NCBI RefSeq assembly: GCF_003945595.2
Contig: NW_024104508.1
Location: 1 to 64,000, forward strand
Source: Pipra filicauda
Taxonomy: Eukaryota > Chordata > Aves > Passeriformes > Pipridae
Direction of reading: 5' to 3'
DNA length: 64,000 nt
The notes below the pieces were generated by a model. It had not been told where the DNA came from, ran no database searches, and worked only from the letters and a program-made list of their open reading frames with translations. Every line of letters begins with the position of its first letter. The first letter of the stretch is position 1. Made by a program: the position numbers and the translations under genes. Shown piece after piece: positions 46,890 to 58,535 of the stretch.

Positions 46890-47031
46890 GGGATCACTTA
46901 AAATGTGATGAGCAGTTTCGTTTCACCGCTCTGCCTCTTCAATCCACAGAGGCAGCTGCTTGTGGTCTCATGAGAACTTTGTCCAACAATTCTACATGGC
47001 TAGGAATGCACCCACTCAGCCTACACATGTA
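46890..47031 (+). other. Plus-strand exon-like piece with strong splice signals
   Basis: A pyrimidine-rich TTTGTTTTAGCAG is followed by about 140 bp open in one frame (contains CDEQFRFTALPLQSTEAAAC) and a near-perfect donor, CACAT|GTAAGTATT. I do not recognise the product. It may be an exon of a long non-coding RNA or of an upstream TOP2B transcript. Boundaries are approximate to a few bases. Confidence 0.3.
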
Positions 47032-48529
47032 AGTATTAGGATAAAACCAACATCAACAATAAGCCAGTAACATGCCACGCAGCTAGCATAGTATATGATG
47101 AGAATTAAACTGAGACCAACTTGAACGAAGTAGTTTCAAAGACTAAAGAAAATGCTTGGAGGAACATCAATATTTTTCCTATATTTGCTCCAGCATGACA
47201 CGTAGACTGAACATGTCTGACCATGCACATTCAAAGATCAGTAACTGCCAAGAAGAAACTCCCTCCCTCTGTCTTTCTCTAATATATATGTAATTGGCTG
47301 TCTTCAAACCAGATCGCTATCTGCTACTTGGCTAAGGATAGAGGGTTGCAAAAGGCACACTTCCCACACTAAGAACAGCCTATTTACTAAACAGCTGGAG
47401 CTAATGAGACCAGAGTACACTAATGTTTGTGACTTGCTCTCTTTCTGCTGAATGCAGTAGTGGTTCTCTGCCAATGCAGAAAGCTTTGAACAGATGCACT
47501 CATTCTGTTTTCTCTGGTCCTCACAATATTCATTGCAGCAGTCCTGGTTTGCTGTACATGATTCATTTTAATGGGTCCTACATATAAATTTGAGAGTTTG
47601 AAAAAAACCACACACCACGGTTCTAATCAGCAAGACCCAAATTCCGAAGCACTAGGCAGAGCCCTGCAACTGTTACCTTCTTCTAGATCTTCGAGAAACA
47701 CTGTTTCTTATCTTGCTCAAAGTAGAAGAAAACACAGCCTACAGCTCAGAGGTACAAGCAGCCGCAATAAAACTGGGCTGGAACAGATAACTTACTGTCC
47801 CTTCTAGGCAAATGCCATTATTTTCCATAATCCCTGTGCAGCACTTATATATTAGTTTAATAAGTTCCTTAGAAACTGGCAGGGTAAAATTATGTTAAAT
47901 AAGCAATATTTACAAGAAATTCTTCTGATCCTTCCCTTGAGGCATAATTGAACATTACAACTGGCTCCTCAAAAGCAGCTGCTCCATTTCCAATCCCTTT
48001 ACTTCCAAGGAAAAGCATTTTGCAAAAGGAAAAATCTTTAAATTATTGCTCTTCCTTTGAAATTATGCTCTTTGGATATCAATTTGTCTGCTATCTCAGA
48101 TGCAGTGCTCCTACTAATCCCTCCTTTTGAGACTTTACATTTGGAATTATTCATGGAGTGGAACAGGCTGGTCTAGGTAGGTCCTTTGCATTTCACACAG
48201 CAGAATGAAAATCGCTAATTGAGAAGCTACATGTGGTGAAACATTTTTCTATGTCAAAAGAAAAAGCTGGTAAAAAAAAATCTATGATTATAATACTTAT
48301 GGTCATATATATATATATTTTACTTTTGGTGGAAAGTATCTAAAACTGTACATATTTTTCATGCTGATACCTAAAATGACATGAAATTTGAGCTTGATAC
48401 ACATGCCATTTAGGCCTAGGTAGTAGACGCTAAGTTATAACACAGTTTTGGGTTTTTTTCCAAAACGGCAAATATTTTAGAATAGGGTTGTGTACCGTGT
48501 ACAGGACAGGGTGTTGTGTTCTGTGACCC
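47032..48529. other. Intergenic region upstream of TOP2B
   Basis: About 1.5 kb, AT-rich, with TATATATATATA at about 48307-48320. No gene or transposon is recognised. Confidence 0.65.
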
Positions 48530-49077
48530 TATAAAAGGACTTCACAGGGTGATGCTTAAGTGTAGGATAAAGTTCTGTGAGCTTTCCGAGTTAAAGAACT
48601 CCTCGGGCCGATCCCTACGGCCCAGAAGAGGGCAGTGGTTTGTAAACACTCTCCTGCCTGGAGCATCGGGACTTCCATCCTGCTGGAACCGCCGTAGGGC
48701 GCACTGGTGGCAGGGATCAGTTATGGGGCTGGCGGAAAGGGGGCAGTTGACCACCGTACCCCCAAACGCCTGTCCCACCTACGGCATCGCCTCTTCTCCG
48801 CTCGCGCATCGCAGCATCATCCACCTGACAGACCAGGACAGCGGGATAGCTGTGCCCTGCCAATTCCAAAACCAATCTCCCGGCGGGGGCAGGGAGAAGT
48901 GAAGCCCCTCTCTCCTCGCGGTGGCAGAGGGGGAAGGTGGGCTCAGACAGCCCGCAGCTGACCCGCCGGGTGGTCGCTCCTTTCTCCCGCTCCGGCGGCC
49001 CCGCCCCCTTCGCCCCGCCCCTCTCCCGCGCGGCAGCGCCCCCGTGCGGGCGGCTCCCTCCCTGTTGCCACCCGCAG

Positions 49078-49085
49078 TGACGTCA
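49078..49085. promoter_or_regulatory. Perfect CRE (TGACGTCA)
   Basis: The full palindromic cAMP-response element, read as CREB/ATF family binding site, lies 775 bp upstream of the TOP2B start codon and just ahead of three CCAAT boxes. Confidence 0.75.
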
Positions 49086-49113
49086 CGCACGGCCTCTCCT
49101 TTTGGCTGCTCCG

Positions 49114-49178
49114 ATTGGCCGTCGCCCGCGCAGCCTTCCCGCCTCCAGCGCGCGATTGGCGGGCCGGCCCGTGATTGG
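49114..49178. promoter_or_regulatory. Three inverted CCAAT boxes (NF-Y type)
   Basis: ATTGG occurs at 49114-49118, 49155-49159 and 49174-49178, each preceded by G and followed by C. Clustered inverted CCAAT boxes with GC boxes and no TATA box are usual for topoisomerase II promoters as I recall them. Confidence 0.75.
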
Positions 49179-49242
49179 CGGGCCCGCGGCGCTGGGGGAG
49201 CGGAGGCCCTGCCGGCTGCGAGCGGGGAAGCGGCCGCGGCGC

Positions 49243-49263
49243 GGGCGGGCGGGCGGGCGGGGG
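49243..49263 (+). promoter_or_regulatory. G-quadruplex-capable GGGC repeat
   Basis: Five G tracts of three or more separated by single C bases, on the TOP2B sense strand, just before the likely transcription start zone. Confidence 0.75.
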
Positions 49264-49422
49264 CTGCGCGGTTATTTATTGTCTGGGCGCGGGGGCGGCG
49301 GGGGAGCGGCACCGGCACCGGGACGCGGGGCGGAAAGAGGAGGGGAAGAAGGAGGGGGCCGGGCCAGCTCCGGGTGTGCGTGTGTGAGGGGAGCGCGGCT
49401 CAGGGGGGGGCCTGCGCGGGAA

Positions 49423-49434
49423 CGCGCGCGCGCG
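49423..49434. repeat. (CG)6 alternating tract
   Basis: Twelve bases of strict CG alternation within the TOP2B CpG island, a sequence able to adopt Z-DNA. Confidence 0.8.
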
Positions 49435-49859
49435 GGGCGGGAAGGGAGGGAGCGAGGGAGGGAGGGGACAAGGGAGGAGGGAGGGAAGGGGAGATTTTTT
49501 TTATTATTAATCTGTTTTCCGGGCCTTTGTGGCTGCTGGGGGGGACGGCCCGGGGGTGAGGAGGAGGAGGAGGGAGGCAGCAGCGCTACGGCGGCGATAG
49601 CGGCGGCTGTTGTTGCCGCCGCCGCCGTGAGGCGAAGGGACCGGCCCGTCCCTTTAAACTGAGGAGAGCCGCAGGCCCGGCCGGGCCCGCCCGCCCTCTC
49701 GCTACCTCCCCGCCCGGCGGAAGGGGCTCTTTGTGCGGGCCCTCGGCCGCCCTTCCTCGGTGCCGCTGAGGGCGGGAGCGGCCCCAGCGCGGTGTCGGTG
49801 CCGGCCCTCCCGGCCGCCTCCGAGCGCCCTCGCCTCGGCTGAGGAGAGACGGGCAGAAA

Positions 49860-49925
49860 ATGGCAAAGTCTGGAGGAGGAGGAGGAGGAGGCGGCGGTGG
49901 CGGCAGCGGGGGACTGACTTGGGTG
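49860..49925 (+). CDS. TOP2B: TOP2B, DNA topoisomerase II beta, first coding exon (partial gene)
   Basis: The ATG at 49860 has a strong context (AAAATGG). Twenty-two codons read MAKSG, a glycine tract with one Ser, then GGLTWV, followed by the donor GTG|GTAAGT at 49926. The MAKSG...LTWV ends match the N-terminus of vertebrate topoisomerase II beta as I recall it. Its position after NGLY1 in the same orientation fits the conserved gene order. Eleven consecutive Gly codons (six GGA, then GGC/GGT) form a purine-rich repeat. The enzyme passes one DNA duplex through another in the nucleus of differentiated cells. The ATPase, cleavage and C-terminal regions lie beyond this window. The exon is phase 0 at its 3' end. 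Confidence 0.92.
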
Positions 49926-52900
49926 GTAAGTTGTGGGGGTCTGCATTTTGTCGTTCGTGGGTTTTGCTGGTCGTGTTTTATTATTATTGTTCCTTTTTGC
50001 GTCCCTTGCGTATGTGGAAAGAGCGCGGGTTGGCTTTGAAAGGAGGGAAGAAGCTGAGGGCTGTCGTAGAAAGGGAAGCGCTGTAGAGCTGCTCGGTAGA
50101 GGGGTCCGGGGTAGGAGGAGAGAGCCTGGGCTTGGAATTGGTGTTACAGGAGGGGCTTGCACCCCTGAGGGCATCCTCGGGGTGGTCGGGGCCGTAGGGA
50201 AAAGGTCGATCTGTGAGCAAAGAGGCGGAAAGGAGCCTCCTACCTTAGGGGCAGCGGGTGGGTCAGCAGGACTGTCTTGAGGTCGCTGTCCTCCAGAGCG
50301 AGTTGTGGGCTGTCTGTCGTCCCGCCAAAGTCTCACTTATTGCCTCTTGTTCCTAGAGCAAAGCCTTTGCGGGCTACCAGAGGGGCACTGTTTTGATCCC
50401 ATCTTCTTTTCCAGCTCTCTGAAAGGACAATATCTGAAGTTCCCAAGTTTCAGAGACACTTAGGGAGCAGGAGCTGTGAGCTTGTTACTGTGTCTTGGAA
50501 TTGAACTTTATCATCTTCCAGAAGTTGTAATAGACCCAAGAAAGGGGGTGTTTTATTGCTTTTAATGAATTGGTCTGAAGTAATAAGTTTAGAGAGGGTA
50601 CTGGTGATGACTGACTCTAGAACTATTCAATCATTTTGAGCTGCCCTAAAGTCCTTTGAGAGCACAAGCCCTGGCTCACACTGCAGAGAAGTGCTCCCCT
50701 CGTCTATAGTAACAGTGGATGCTCTCAGGTTTTCGTGAGACCTGAGAGAAAGGAGGAGCAAAGGTGACCTGAAGGGGTCTGGTTCAGCCAATCAGTAACT
50801 TACCTGCCTTTCTCTTGCTCAGCTTTGAGGATAAATTCTTCAGTGGTTAAGCAGAAGACAATGAATCTTGATTGATAGATGGTGAGATAGCTGCATCTTT
50901 AATCAGATACATGTGCTTTACAGAGGTAGCAACTTTTAAGAAGTCATGTTAAAGAAGAGTAACAGCAAACTTGTTCTTGTGTTTCTCTACATCTTGGAGG
51001 TGTTGGAAAAGAATGTAACAAATGTAACAAAAAGAGGTGAACAAATCCTGTGTATTCTGATGGTGGACTCTTTCCGTGGCTCTAATTACTGCATTTTATG
51101 TTGGTAATTCTCTTTTTCAATTTAAGAAGCTGGCAGCATGGAAAGGTGTATAAAAATTATGAGCAAGTTTCTGGGTGTGCCACTTGAAATTAGACAGTTT
51201 AGATGTGGGAACAGCCCTAAGTAGAGAAGCTAAAATGATTCTCCTTTCCTTCCTGCAATAGTCTATGATCTTTATCAACTGTGGTCTTTGGGTAGCTCTT
51301 CAGAATTAAGGTTTTTACCATCTAGGTTGGACCAAGTAATTGAAAGTTTTACAGCTCATATAGAAAACTGCAGAATGAAGTGTGAAAATTACTGAGTAGG
51401 CATTTTTAATGAAACATGTTCTTAAATGAAATGGGGTTGAAATTATGGTGAGTCAACAGTTTCCTACAACTGGAAATAATCAAACTTTTCTTTCTCTAAA
51501 AACAGTAAAAGTTTGTGTTTTTATCAACTCAGAGTAGTTGTAGGGAAATAATCAGATTTTAGTTAAAACTGTTCATTTATTTTTTCAGAAAATAGTAGGA
51601 GGTTGTTTCTTTCTCTCTCACACATGGATTTTAAATGGTGAAGGTAGGAATTTTGAGCCAGCTCCAAAAACCAGACCTGTTCCATGTCAGCTGCAGAATA
51701 CTAGCATACAAAAGAACAATATTGTTGTAGTACTGAAATGGATGGGGGCTGTGGCCACCGTGCCAGGCCAAAAAAAAAAAAACGCATTAGTTGAGGTGGT
51801 GGCTCATGTGTAGATGATCATATGCTGTCCTTGAGGGAGAGAGGTGCAGAGGTAGGGACAGAATAGTTTCAGCTGTCTGGTTTTAATCTGCTTGCTATAT
51901 ATCTGCTGGATGTGCAACCACTTGCTGTTTGATTGTAAGTTGTTTTGCAACTACCTTGGTTTCTTTAGACTTCTTATGAATATGTTGAAACCACTAGGGT
52001 GCTTCACTGTCTGAGTAATGTATTTTGCATTGTTAGTGGTTTCTTAATAAGACCACGAGTTAAACAATGGAAGGATAACAGAAGTAAGTCTGGCTCTAAA
52101 GATGAGGAAATAGTTAAAACTTGGTGGGATGTTAATTTATGTTTCGAACTAGCAAATCCTGTGTACATAAACTGGTGCTCATATTTTAGTAAAGAGTTGT
52201 ATGTGTAAGTTTAGCTTTAGATTCAAACAGCACACTTGGTCATGCATCAAATAGGAAACAATTACATGCAGTTGTGAAAAAGGAAAGATAATTTCTGTGG
52301 TAGAGAATTTACCTTAGAGTGAATTTCATGAGACATCATAGAAGTGTCAGGTGATACCTGCTTTTACTGTTGAAAGCAAGAGGAATTAAATGTTTACGGA
52401 AACAAACACCAAATTGTCTGTATTTTTAGCTAAATGCAGCAGAACTTAAAGAAATGTAACAAGTTGCCTGGTAAGCAGGCACAATTACCAGTGAGGGTAT
52501 GAGAGTATAACAATTGAAAATGTTTATTGGGAAAATAATTTAGCATTATAGAACTGAAAATAAACCAAGATAACTCTGATTTATAGAATGTAGTTGTTAT
52601 TTTTTTAATTGCCTTTTTTTTTTCTTGTTCTGGTTGATGATTTTTTGGAATCAGCTTGCAGCTCTCCACTCTAATAGTTGGTAGAAGGTGGAGTGTTGAC
52701 CAACAGAGTGATATAAATTACTTTTGGTGGATGATCTCCAAGCGTCACTCACAAAAGTGTCAAATTGTATTAAGAGTTAGTTACAAAAGCATGATTTTGT
52801 AACTAGAAGAATTTTCATTTGTGAAATATAGTGACATTTTCTAATGCTAGAAAAACTTACTTTGAACAAAAGAAATAATTCTTTAGCCTCTGTGTGTGCT

Positions 52901-55900
52901 TAGGGACTACAGAAGATGAACTGTTGTAATAGTACAGTAATAGTTACTTAACTATTTTTTTATAAATATGCCTTTTATGTTGAAGGTGAAGTAATTACAA
53001 GTAACGCTGTGAAGTGTGTTGATTGTGATACAATGGTAATGCCCACAAAGCTATGGAAGAGTGTTTCAAACAAGCAACACTTCATCACTTACTTCTGTCA
53101 ATGTTTTCAAGACTTTCTCCTTGACCCTAATTGCTGCACGAGCCTGATAAATGGAAGCTGAGACTCCTGAAGACTTTGAACACGACTTCCATTTTCCTGC
53201 CCTTTATGAAGGGATAGGTTTCAGGTCTAGGAAATGCTAGCTTAAAGTGAATCTTTACTGAGTGTCAATGTGACTTTTCTTTTTAAAGAACATAATTAAT
53301 ATCAGATCTGTGTGCTTCTCAGATGGAGCAGAATGGAAATAATGTACATTATTAGTAGATGGAAATTACATATTTAGTTTATACTGATTCATACTTGGTT
53401 TGAATAAATACTCTAATTGCATACTGGTAAGTGAAAACATACAACCTTTCAAATAATTTAAATTCAGATATTACCACCTTAGTTTACTTTGACAATATTA
53501 AGTTAAAAGTTATTTTTATTTTTTTTAAAACATAGAGAATGTATGTAATTAATAAAATAGTAGACTCAAAATTAAAGAAAAGAACCCTGCCCGCAAATAA
53601 AGTCCACCCCAGTCCTTCTGTTAAAGGAAACTTGTCTGTCTTTTATTGTTTCATTTGAAATCAAATACTCTTAACTGTAATAAAGGGATGGCTTTCAGTT
53701 TGACTTGGCTTTTAATAATTTGTTCTGAGAGGATTAAAACAAATATTCTTTTTGAATAATGTCTGATAACTCCTAGTATATGCCACAATTCACTTGTTAT
53801 GGCTTCTGCACTAGGTGTTTTCTAACTTTATGGGTAAGTTTTTTGCATCTGAAATCTGAACTGGATCTCTCCTGCCCCAAGGATCTGCCCACCATTTCTC
53901 TGTTCTGAGCTTCAGCCATTGCTCTGATTTGGGGGCAGGGGCTTTTGGACAGGAACAACGCAGGAGTTCCCTCCTTCTGCCATTGTAGTGCTCAGAGGAA
54001 GAGTGTCAGGATACGTCAGTGTGCCTAAGTGAGTTGCAGTGTGTTACTGCTCTACCACAAGTCTGGTTCTGTAAGCTGTCAGGGTCTGGAAGTACAAATG
54101 TGATGTAATATGACCAAATCCTAATCAAATCTTCCCTTTTTAGAAATAAGCATACTCTCCTAGAGGTAAACAAAGTGCAAATAGTTATTATTTTTATTAC
54201 TGTTTATTACCAGTTTATTAATTTCAGAGCAAAAGTAGGTGGTTGAAGTTCCTGCCCCCGAGTCCTCTAGACCTCTTTAGTCGCCTCTCCAGACCCACGT
54301 TAAAGCTCAGAGTTAACTTTCTGTACTTTCCATTTCTTTATCTGTATCAGGCCGCCTGTTTCTCCGCTGGCTGAAGCTGGGCCCAGGGCACAGTTGTCAT
54401 ATATGTAACAGTTGTTATATGTACTGTTAGTTACTTTCTTATCTTTCCTCTGCTACACTGTGGTATCTGCAGAGGGCGGGGGAAAAAACTCTTGTGGTGT
54501 TGCCAAGTCTTGTTTCAGTGCTCTTCTCTTGCTTTTTGTGAGTATCTGTCTTTTTCTATTATGTTGACCAGAGAACTGGCAGGTTTATTTGTCCTGTGTG
54601 TGTCCTTTGCCCTTCCTCCCCCTTCCCCCCTTTTTTTTTTACTGTTATGTGAAGGAATTACAGTCAGACCTGAAATGGTTGCCCCAATGTATTAATATTT
54701 ACTTTTATTAAACATAATGTGTTCTGTAGGCTTTGAGCTAGGTAGTTATATCAGCAGCTGAGGGGAAGCAGTGTTCCCTCTTGCCCTTGTTGAATTTCTG
54801 ACTCTGATGCCCTTAAGAAAGCGGTGTTGCAAAGAGATGTCACGACTCTCCTGAGTATTCTAGCACTAGGATCCTATCCTAGAGGGAAATGTTTGTAGCT
54901 CAGTTAGGTGAGTCAGACACAATAGCTCTGAAGAGGAATTCCTCAGATGTTATGATTTGCCTGCAAAGAAAATGTGGTTGCCTCTTATCCTCTATCCTCC
55001 ACACACCATTCAGTTAATTCTTTTATTGCCCAGTCTTCTCTGTGTTAGAGTGCTGAATAATGCAGGATCAAAGAAGTGATAGAGGTGATATCAGGTAGAG
55101 GCTTGGTGCTGGAACAGGATCGGGGCCAGTCTCACAGCTGAGCAGTGTGCATCTTCACCCTCTGCGTTCTGAGCTGGGAGCAAACCTTGCTCTGGTGTGG
55201 GTGAAAGAATGATGAATGCATAGAAGCAGGGAACTAAATTGTAATCAAGTCTGGGAAGGAATGTGTATCTTAGGAATTGGGGAGGAATTGATTTTTAAAA
55301 GTATGTGGGGATTACTTTAGGTGTTTGATGGAGAAGGTGCGCATTCGAGCACGTGTCCTCTGTTAATGTTCCACCTGTCTGGATTTGTGTGTGCACATTT
55401 AGTTTCTAAGATGCCCATGCTGTATTAAAGAGTAAGTAAGGAATTACTTTATTTTGACAGATAAAGTAACCTTTCCAAATAAAAGAGCATGTAACTAGTC
55501 TAAGATGGACAGTTTAGGGTTGAAAAAATTACCATTTAAATTTAGTATTTAATTTTCAAAGACTTCATTTTTCCAGAAGTAGATTTTTACCTTGCATCTA
55601 AACTGTCTTGTGTGTCTATGTGCAAATGCAGTCTTCAAATGCGTGTTTATGTTTCAATAAATGACAAGCAGCACATGTGATTCATAGCTGATGGATGTGA
55701 GTGATTCCATCCCTGGGAGTGAGTTTTATGTATATTATAGATTATATAGAGAGAACTTAGAAATGAAAACCATTGCAGAAAACTTAATTTTTCTCATTTA
55801 AAGTAGTACATTTTTTGCAAGTCACCCACAGTGAAAATATTATTTTGCACTATATAGATGTTTTGAAAGTATTCAAAAGCAGATTGAGCAAAAAATATGT

Positions 55901-56990
55901 AGTTCTACATGTGTATAACTGCGTTTGAAAATTGAATGCTTGGAGACCTAGTAGTGTACTCTCAAGTACTTCTGTTGGAACCTAGGTATTTTTGAACAAT
56001 GTATTTTAATGCTAACATTCCAGATTTAAAGTGAATACTAAACCAAGGCATATAAAATGTTATTACATAACTTTGAAAATAAATACTAAAATTTGAAGTG
56101 TATTGTAAGTTCCAGCAACCAAAAGAGGTGTCAAGATCAAATCATACCAAATGTTTGTTAATTTTTATTCAAAAATGTTTCCTTGCCGTTTTCTTCAGAT
56201 GTTTCAGTAATGAGTACTCAAAAGTTTGATGTGAAAAGGAGGGAAACATTCCTCCCCTCCCTGATTGGTGAGGATCAGATCTCCTAGTTTTAAAATTTCA
56301 GTGTGATTAAAAATGCTTTTATTATTATGAACTAAGTTCTTTTCAGTTGTGTTTGAAATGTGTGTTGTTAACTTATTCTATGATATCAGCTCATCTAGTT
56401 TCATTTAATAAAGCTATTTTAGTATCCTGTCTGTCTTAATGCAATTCCAATTTACCTAGAAATGTAGTTTGCTGCAGAAAGTAAAGTACTGCCTCTAATT
56501 TTTACGTTATTAAAATGATAAATCTGTGTGTTTGTTACACTCTCCACATCTAAGCAACTTCAGTGTTTTTTTTTCAGCAGGTAAGAAAAAAAAAGGTGCT
56601 AGCAAAGTTAGTTAGTGCAAAGACTGCTTGAGTTAAAACATGTTTGAAAGCCTCAGATGTAAACATCAGATCTATATTTTCTTTTGGACATAATTTAAAA
56701 AGTTACCTTAAAGAAGAAAGAAAAAAAATATATAGCAGAGGATTAAATTGCTTGATCTAGTATGTATTTTTTCCTGATTCATGAAGTAGAATTACAATTG
56801 AGATCTTAACCTGTCCTCCTTTCATGGAAGCAGCATGTCTTGAAGAGGTGCTGATTTCTTTTGCTCTTTTTTTAGTGAGCCTGGTTAGACTTGGGCTTCC
56901 TCTTCCTTCTTGAAGACGTTGAAAAGTTGCAAGAAGAGCGGGTGTATGAAAAACGGGATAAATATCTGCCCTAGTAAGGTGCCAAAAACA

Positions 56991-57123
56991 CAGAATGTTC
57001 TGAGTTGGAAGGGACCCACAAGGATCTTCAAATCCAACTCCTCAGGGAACAGCCCCTCCAGGAACTGAACCCACAACCTTGGCATTATTAGCACCAGACT
57101 CTAACCAGCTGAGCTAATCTCAG
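56991..57123 (-). mobile_element. tRNA-Ile/CR1-type SINE, copy 1
   Basis: Read on the minus strand, the head has box A (TTAGCTCAGCTGGTTAGAG), an anticodon region TGCTAATAATGCCAAGG and box B (GGTTGTGGGTTCAGTTCC). A tail follows with the CR1-like GATCCTTGTGGGTCCC and TTCCAACTCAGAACATTCTG. The head matches tRNA-Ile(AAT). The design matches what I recall of TguSINE1 from songbirds. The region after box B differs from copy 2, and the tRNA acceptor end is poorly kept. Confidence 0.85.
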
Positions 57124-57143
57124 TGTTAAAAGTACCTCCGTCA

Positions 57144-57273
57144 CAGATTATTCTGAGTTGGAAGGGACCCACAAGGATCATTGAACCCAATTTGTGAGTG
57201 GCCCATACAGGGGATTGAACCCACGACCTTGGCATTATTAGCACCGTACTCTAACCAACTGAGCTAATCTCAG
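57144..57273 (-). mobile_element. tRNA-Ile/CR1-type SINE, copy 2
   Basis: Same orientation as copy 1 and 20 bp from it. On the minus strand the tRNA part runs from about 57270 to 57199 and keeps the D-loop (AGCTCAGTTGGTTAGAG), the AAT anticodon loop (GCTAATAATGCC), the T loop (GGTTCAATCCCC) and the acceptor end GGGCCA. The CR1-like tail ends TTCCAACTCAGAATAATCTG. It resembles a full tRNA-Ile but with mismatches in the acceptor stem, so it is a SINE and not a tRNA gene. Confidence 0.87.
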
Positions 57274-58523
57274 GGTCACACCAGCATTCTCAATCCGTGA
57301 GGGGATCTTTGAGGAGAGAGCAAGGAACAATATTTTCTTGTCATGACAAAATCACAGGACCTTTAGGGTAACATTTAGAAGTAATTTTCTTATAAATCAA
57401 AACAAACTGAGATAAAGTAGAGAAAAAAAAAATTAAAAGAGCACTCTTGCAACCAGATAATTTGGTATGTAATATTTCCATAAGAGCAGTTAGGATTCTG
57501 GGGTCATCCCCTAAGCAGAGCATCTTTACTTATGAGAAATAGGTAAGTGTGAGCTTCACTGGAGATTTTTCCAACTGTGTAAGCTTTGGCAGCTCTGGGT
57601 TATTTGGACTTTTCAGTGAAGATAGTGTAGGAGTGTATGAACACTTCAGTCTTGTGTTTATTCCCTTGGTAGTTGTGTACCATAATATAAAGATACAAGA
57701 ATGACAAGGTATCTGGGAAAAAATAACACAGTCTTAGTCCTGCTGATGTAGAGAGTTCTACTGCATGCAGTCATTCAGGCTGTTCCTCCAGGCATCAGCA
57801 CGGAGCTTTATGGTGGCTGAGGTACTGGGTTGTGTCTTACACTGTTTAGTGACCCTCACTTAGTATTTTCCACCACTGTTATATTACAATGTTGTCATGA
57901 AAACGTTTAGGTATTGTGTCACAATCTTGGAGTAAAATGGAGGCAAGTTGCTTGTAGGAGAGCAGTTGCAAGAAGTGAGGCAGCTGTTCTATTTTGTTAT
58001 TAAGTAGCCCCAGGAGAGTTTGGTTTTTTTTAAATCATAAATAAGAGACTGTAAAAGCATGTGAGAAATTGGCTGAGGGGGAAGTTCCTTATTGGTCTGC
58101 TGGTGGAAAGGAAGGGAGGTAGTCCAGATGCTTGAGAAAACAATCCTGAAGTAGTATCATATTAACCTATCCTTCCTGATATTAGTTAAATCTTTCAGAA
58201 TACTTTCAGAATATGCCATGTAGACTTTCTTCTTTGCCAGTTGAGTGATAAACATACATGTCAGGTAACAGAGAGATTATGAAAATGCAGAACAATTGAA
58301 AAATCATTTAAAAAATATTTGAAGTTATTTTATGCATCTTTTATATGGTATCTTTTATGGAGAGGTGGATTCTTCTGCCTGCCAAGGCACAGTTCTTAAA
58401 TTGCAAATTAAAGGGTAGAGTTTTGATGATCTCCAAGATTGTCAGCACTTTTAGTGAACAATCCTGAAAGGCTTTTCCTAATTACTTCTGTAGGAATGTT
58501 ATTGTGGGAGGATGAGTGGCTGA

Positions 58524-58535
58524 GGGGGGGGGGGG
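58524..58535. repeat. Poly-G run (12 G)
   Basis: An uninterrupted G run in TOP2B intron 1. Such runs are prone to slippage and sequencing error. Confidence 0.85.

Larger units (their letters stand above)
48590..50300. promoter_or_regulatory. TOP2B CpG island and promoter
   Basis: CpG density rises near 48590, is very high at 48890-49860 and fades by about 50300, spanning the TOP2B promoter, 5' UTR and first coding exon. It contains GC boxes (for example CCCCGCCCC near 49001-49020), a CRE, three inverted CCAAT boxes and a G-tract block, listed separately. A TATAAAAG at 48530-48537 is far upstream and unlikely to be the main start. Confidence 0.9.

Noticed and set aside
49465..49500. Possible counterpart of the primate microRNA annotated near the TOP2B promoter
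   Set aside because: Only a loose purine-rich similarity is seen, no hairpin of suitable shape was found, and my recall of the microRNA sequence is not reliable.
49272..50336. A 354-codon minus-strand open frame across the TOP2B CpG island
   Set aside because: It is Pro/Ala/Ser/Arg-rich, as expected from GC-rich sequence read in any frame, and it overlaps the TOP2B promoter and exon 1 on the other strand. Other long frames at 6477-7065 and 48779-49662 are rejected for the same reason.
57199..57270. A tRNA-Ile(AAT) gene on the minus strand
   Set aside because: The tRNA shape is kept but the acceptor stem has mismatches, it continues directly into a CR1-like tail, and a second diverged copy lies 20 bp away. 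A SINE explains all of this.
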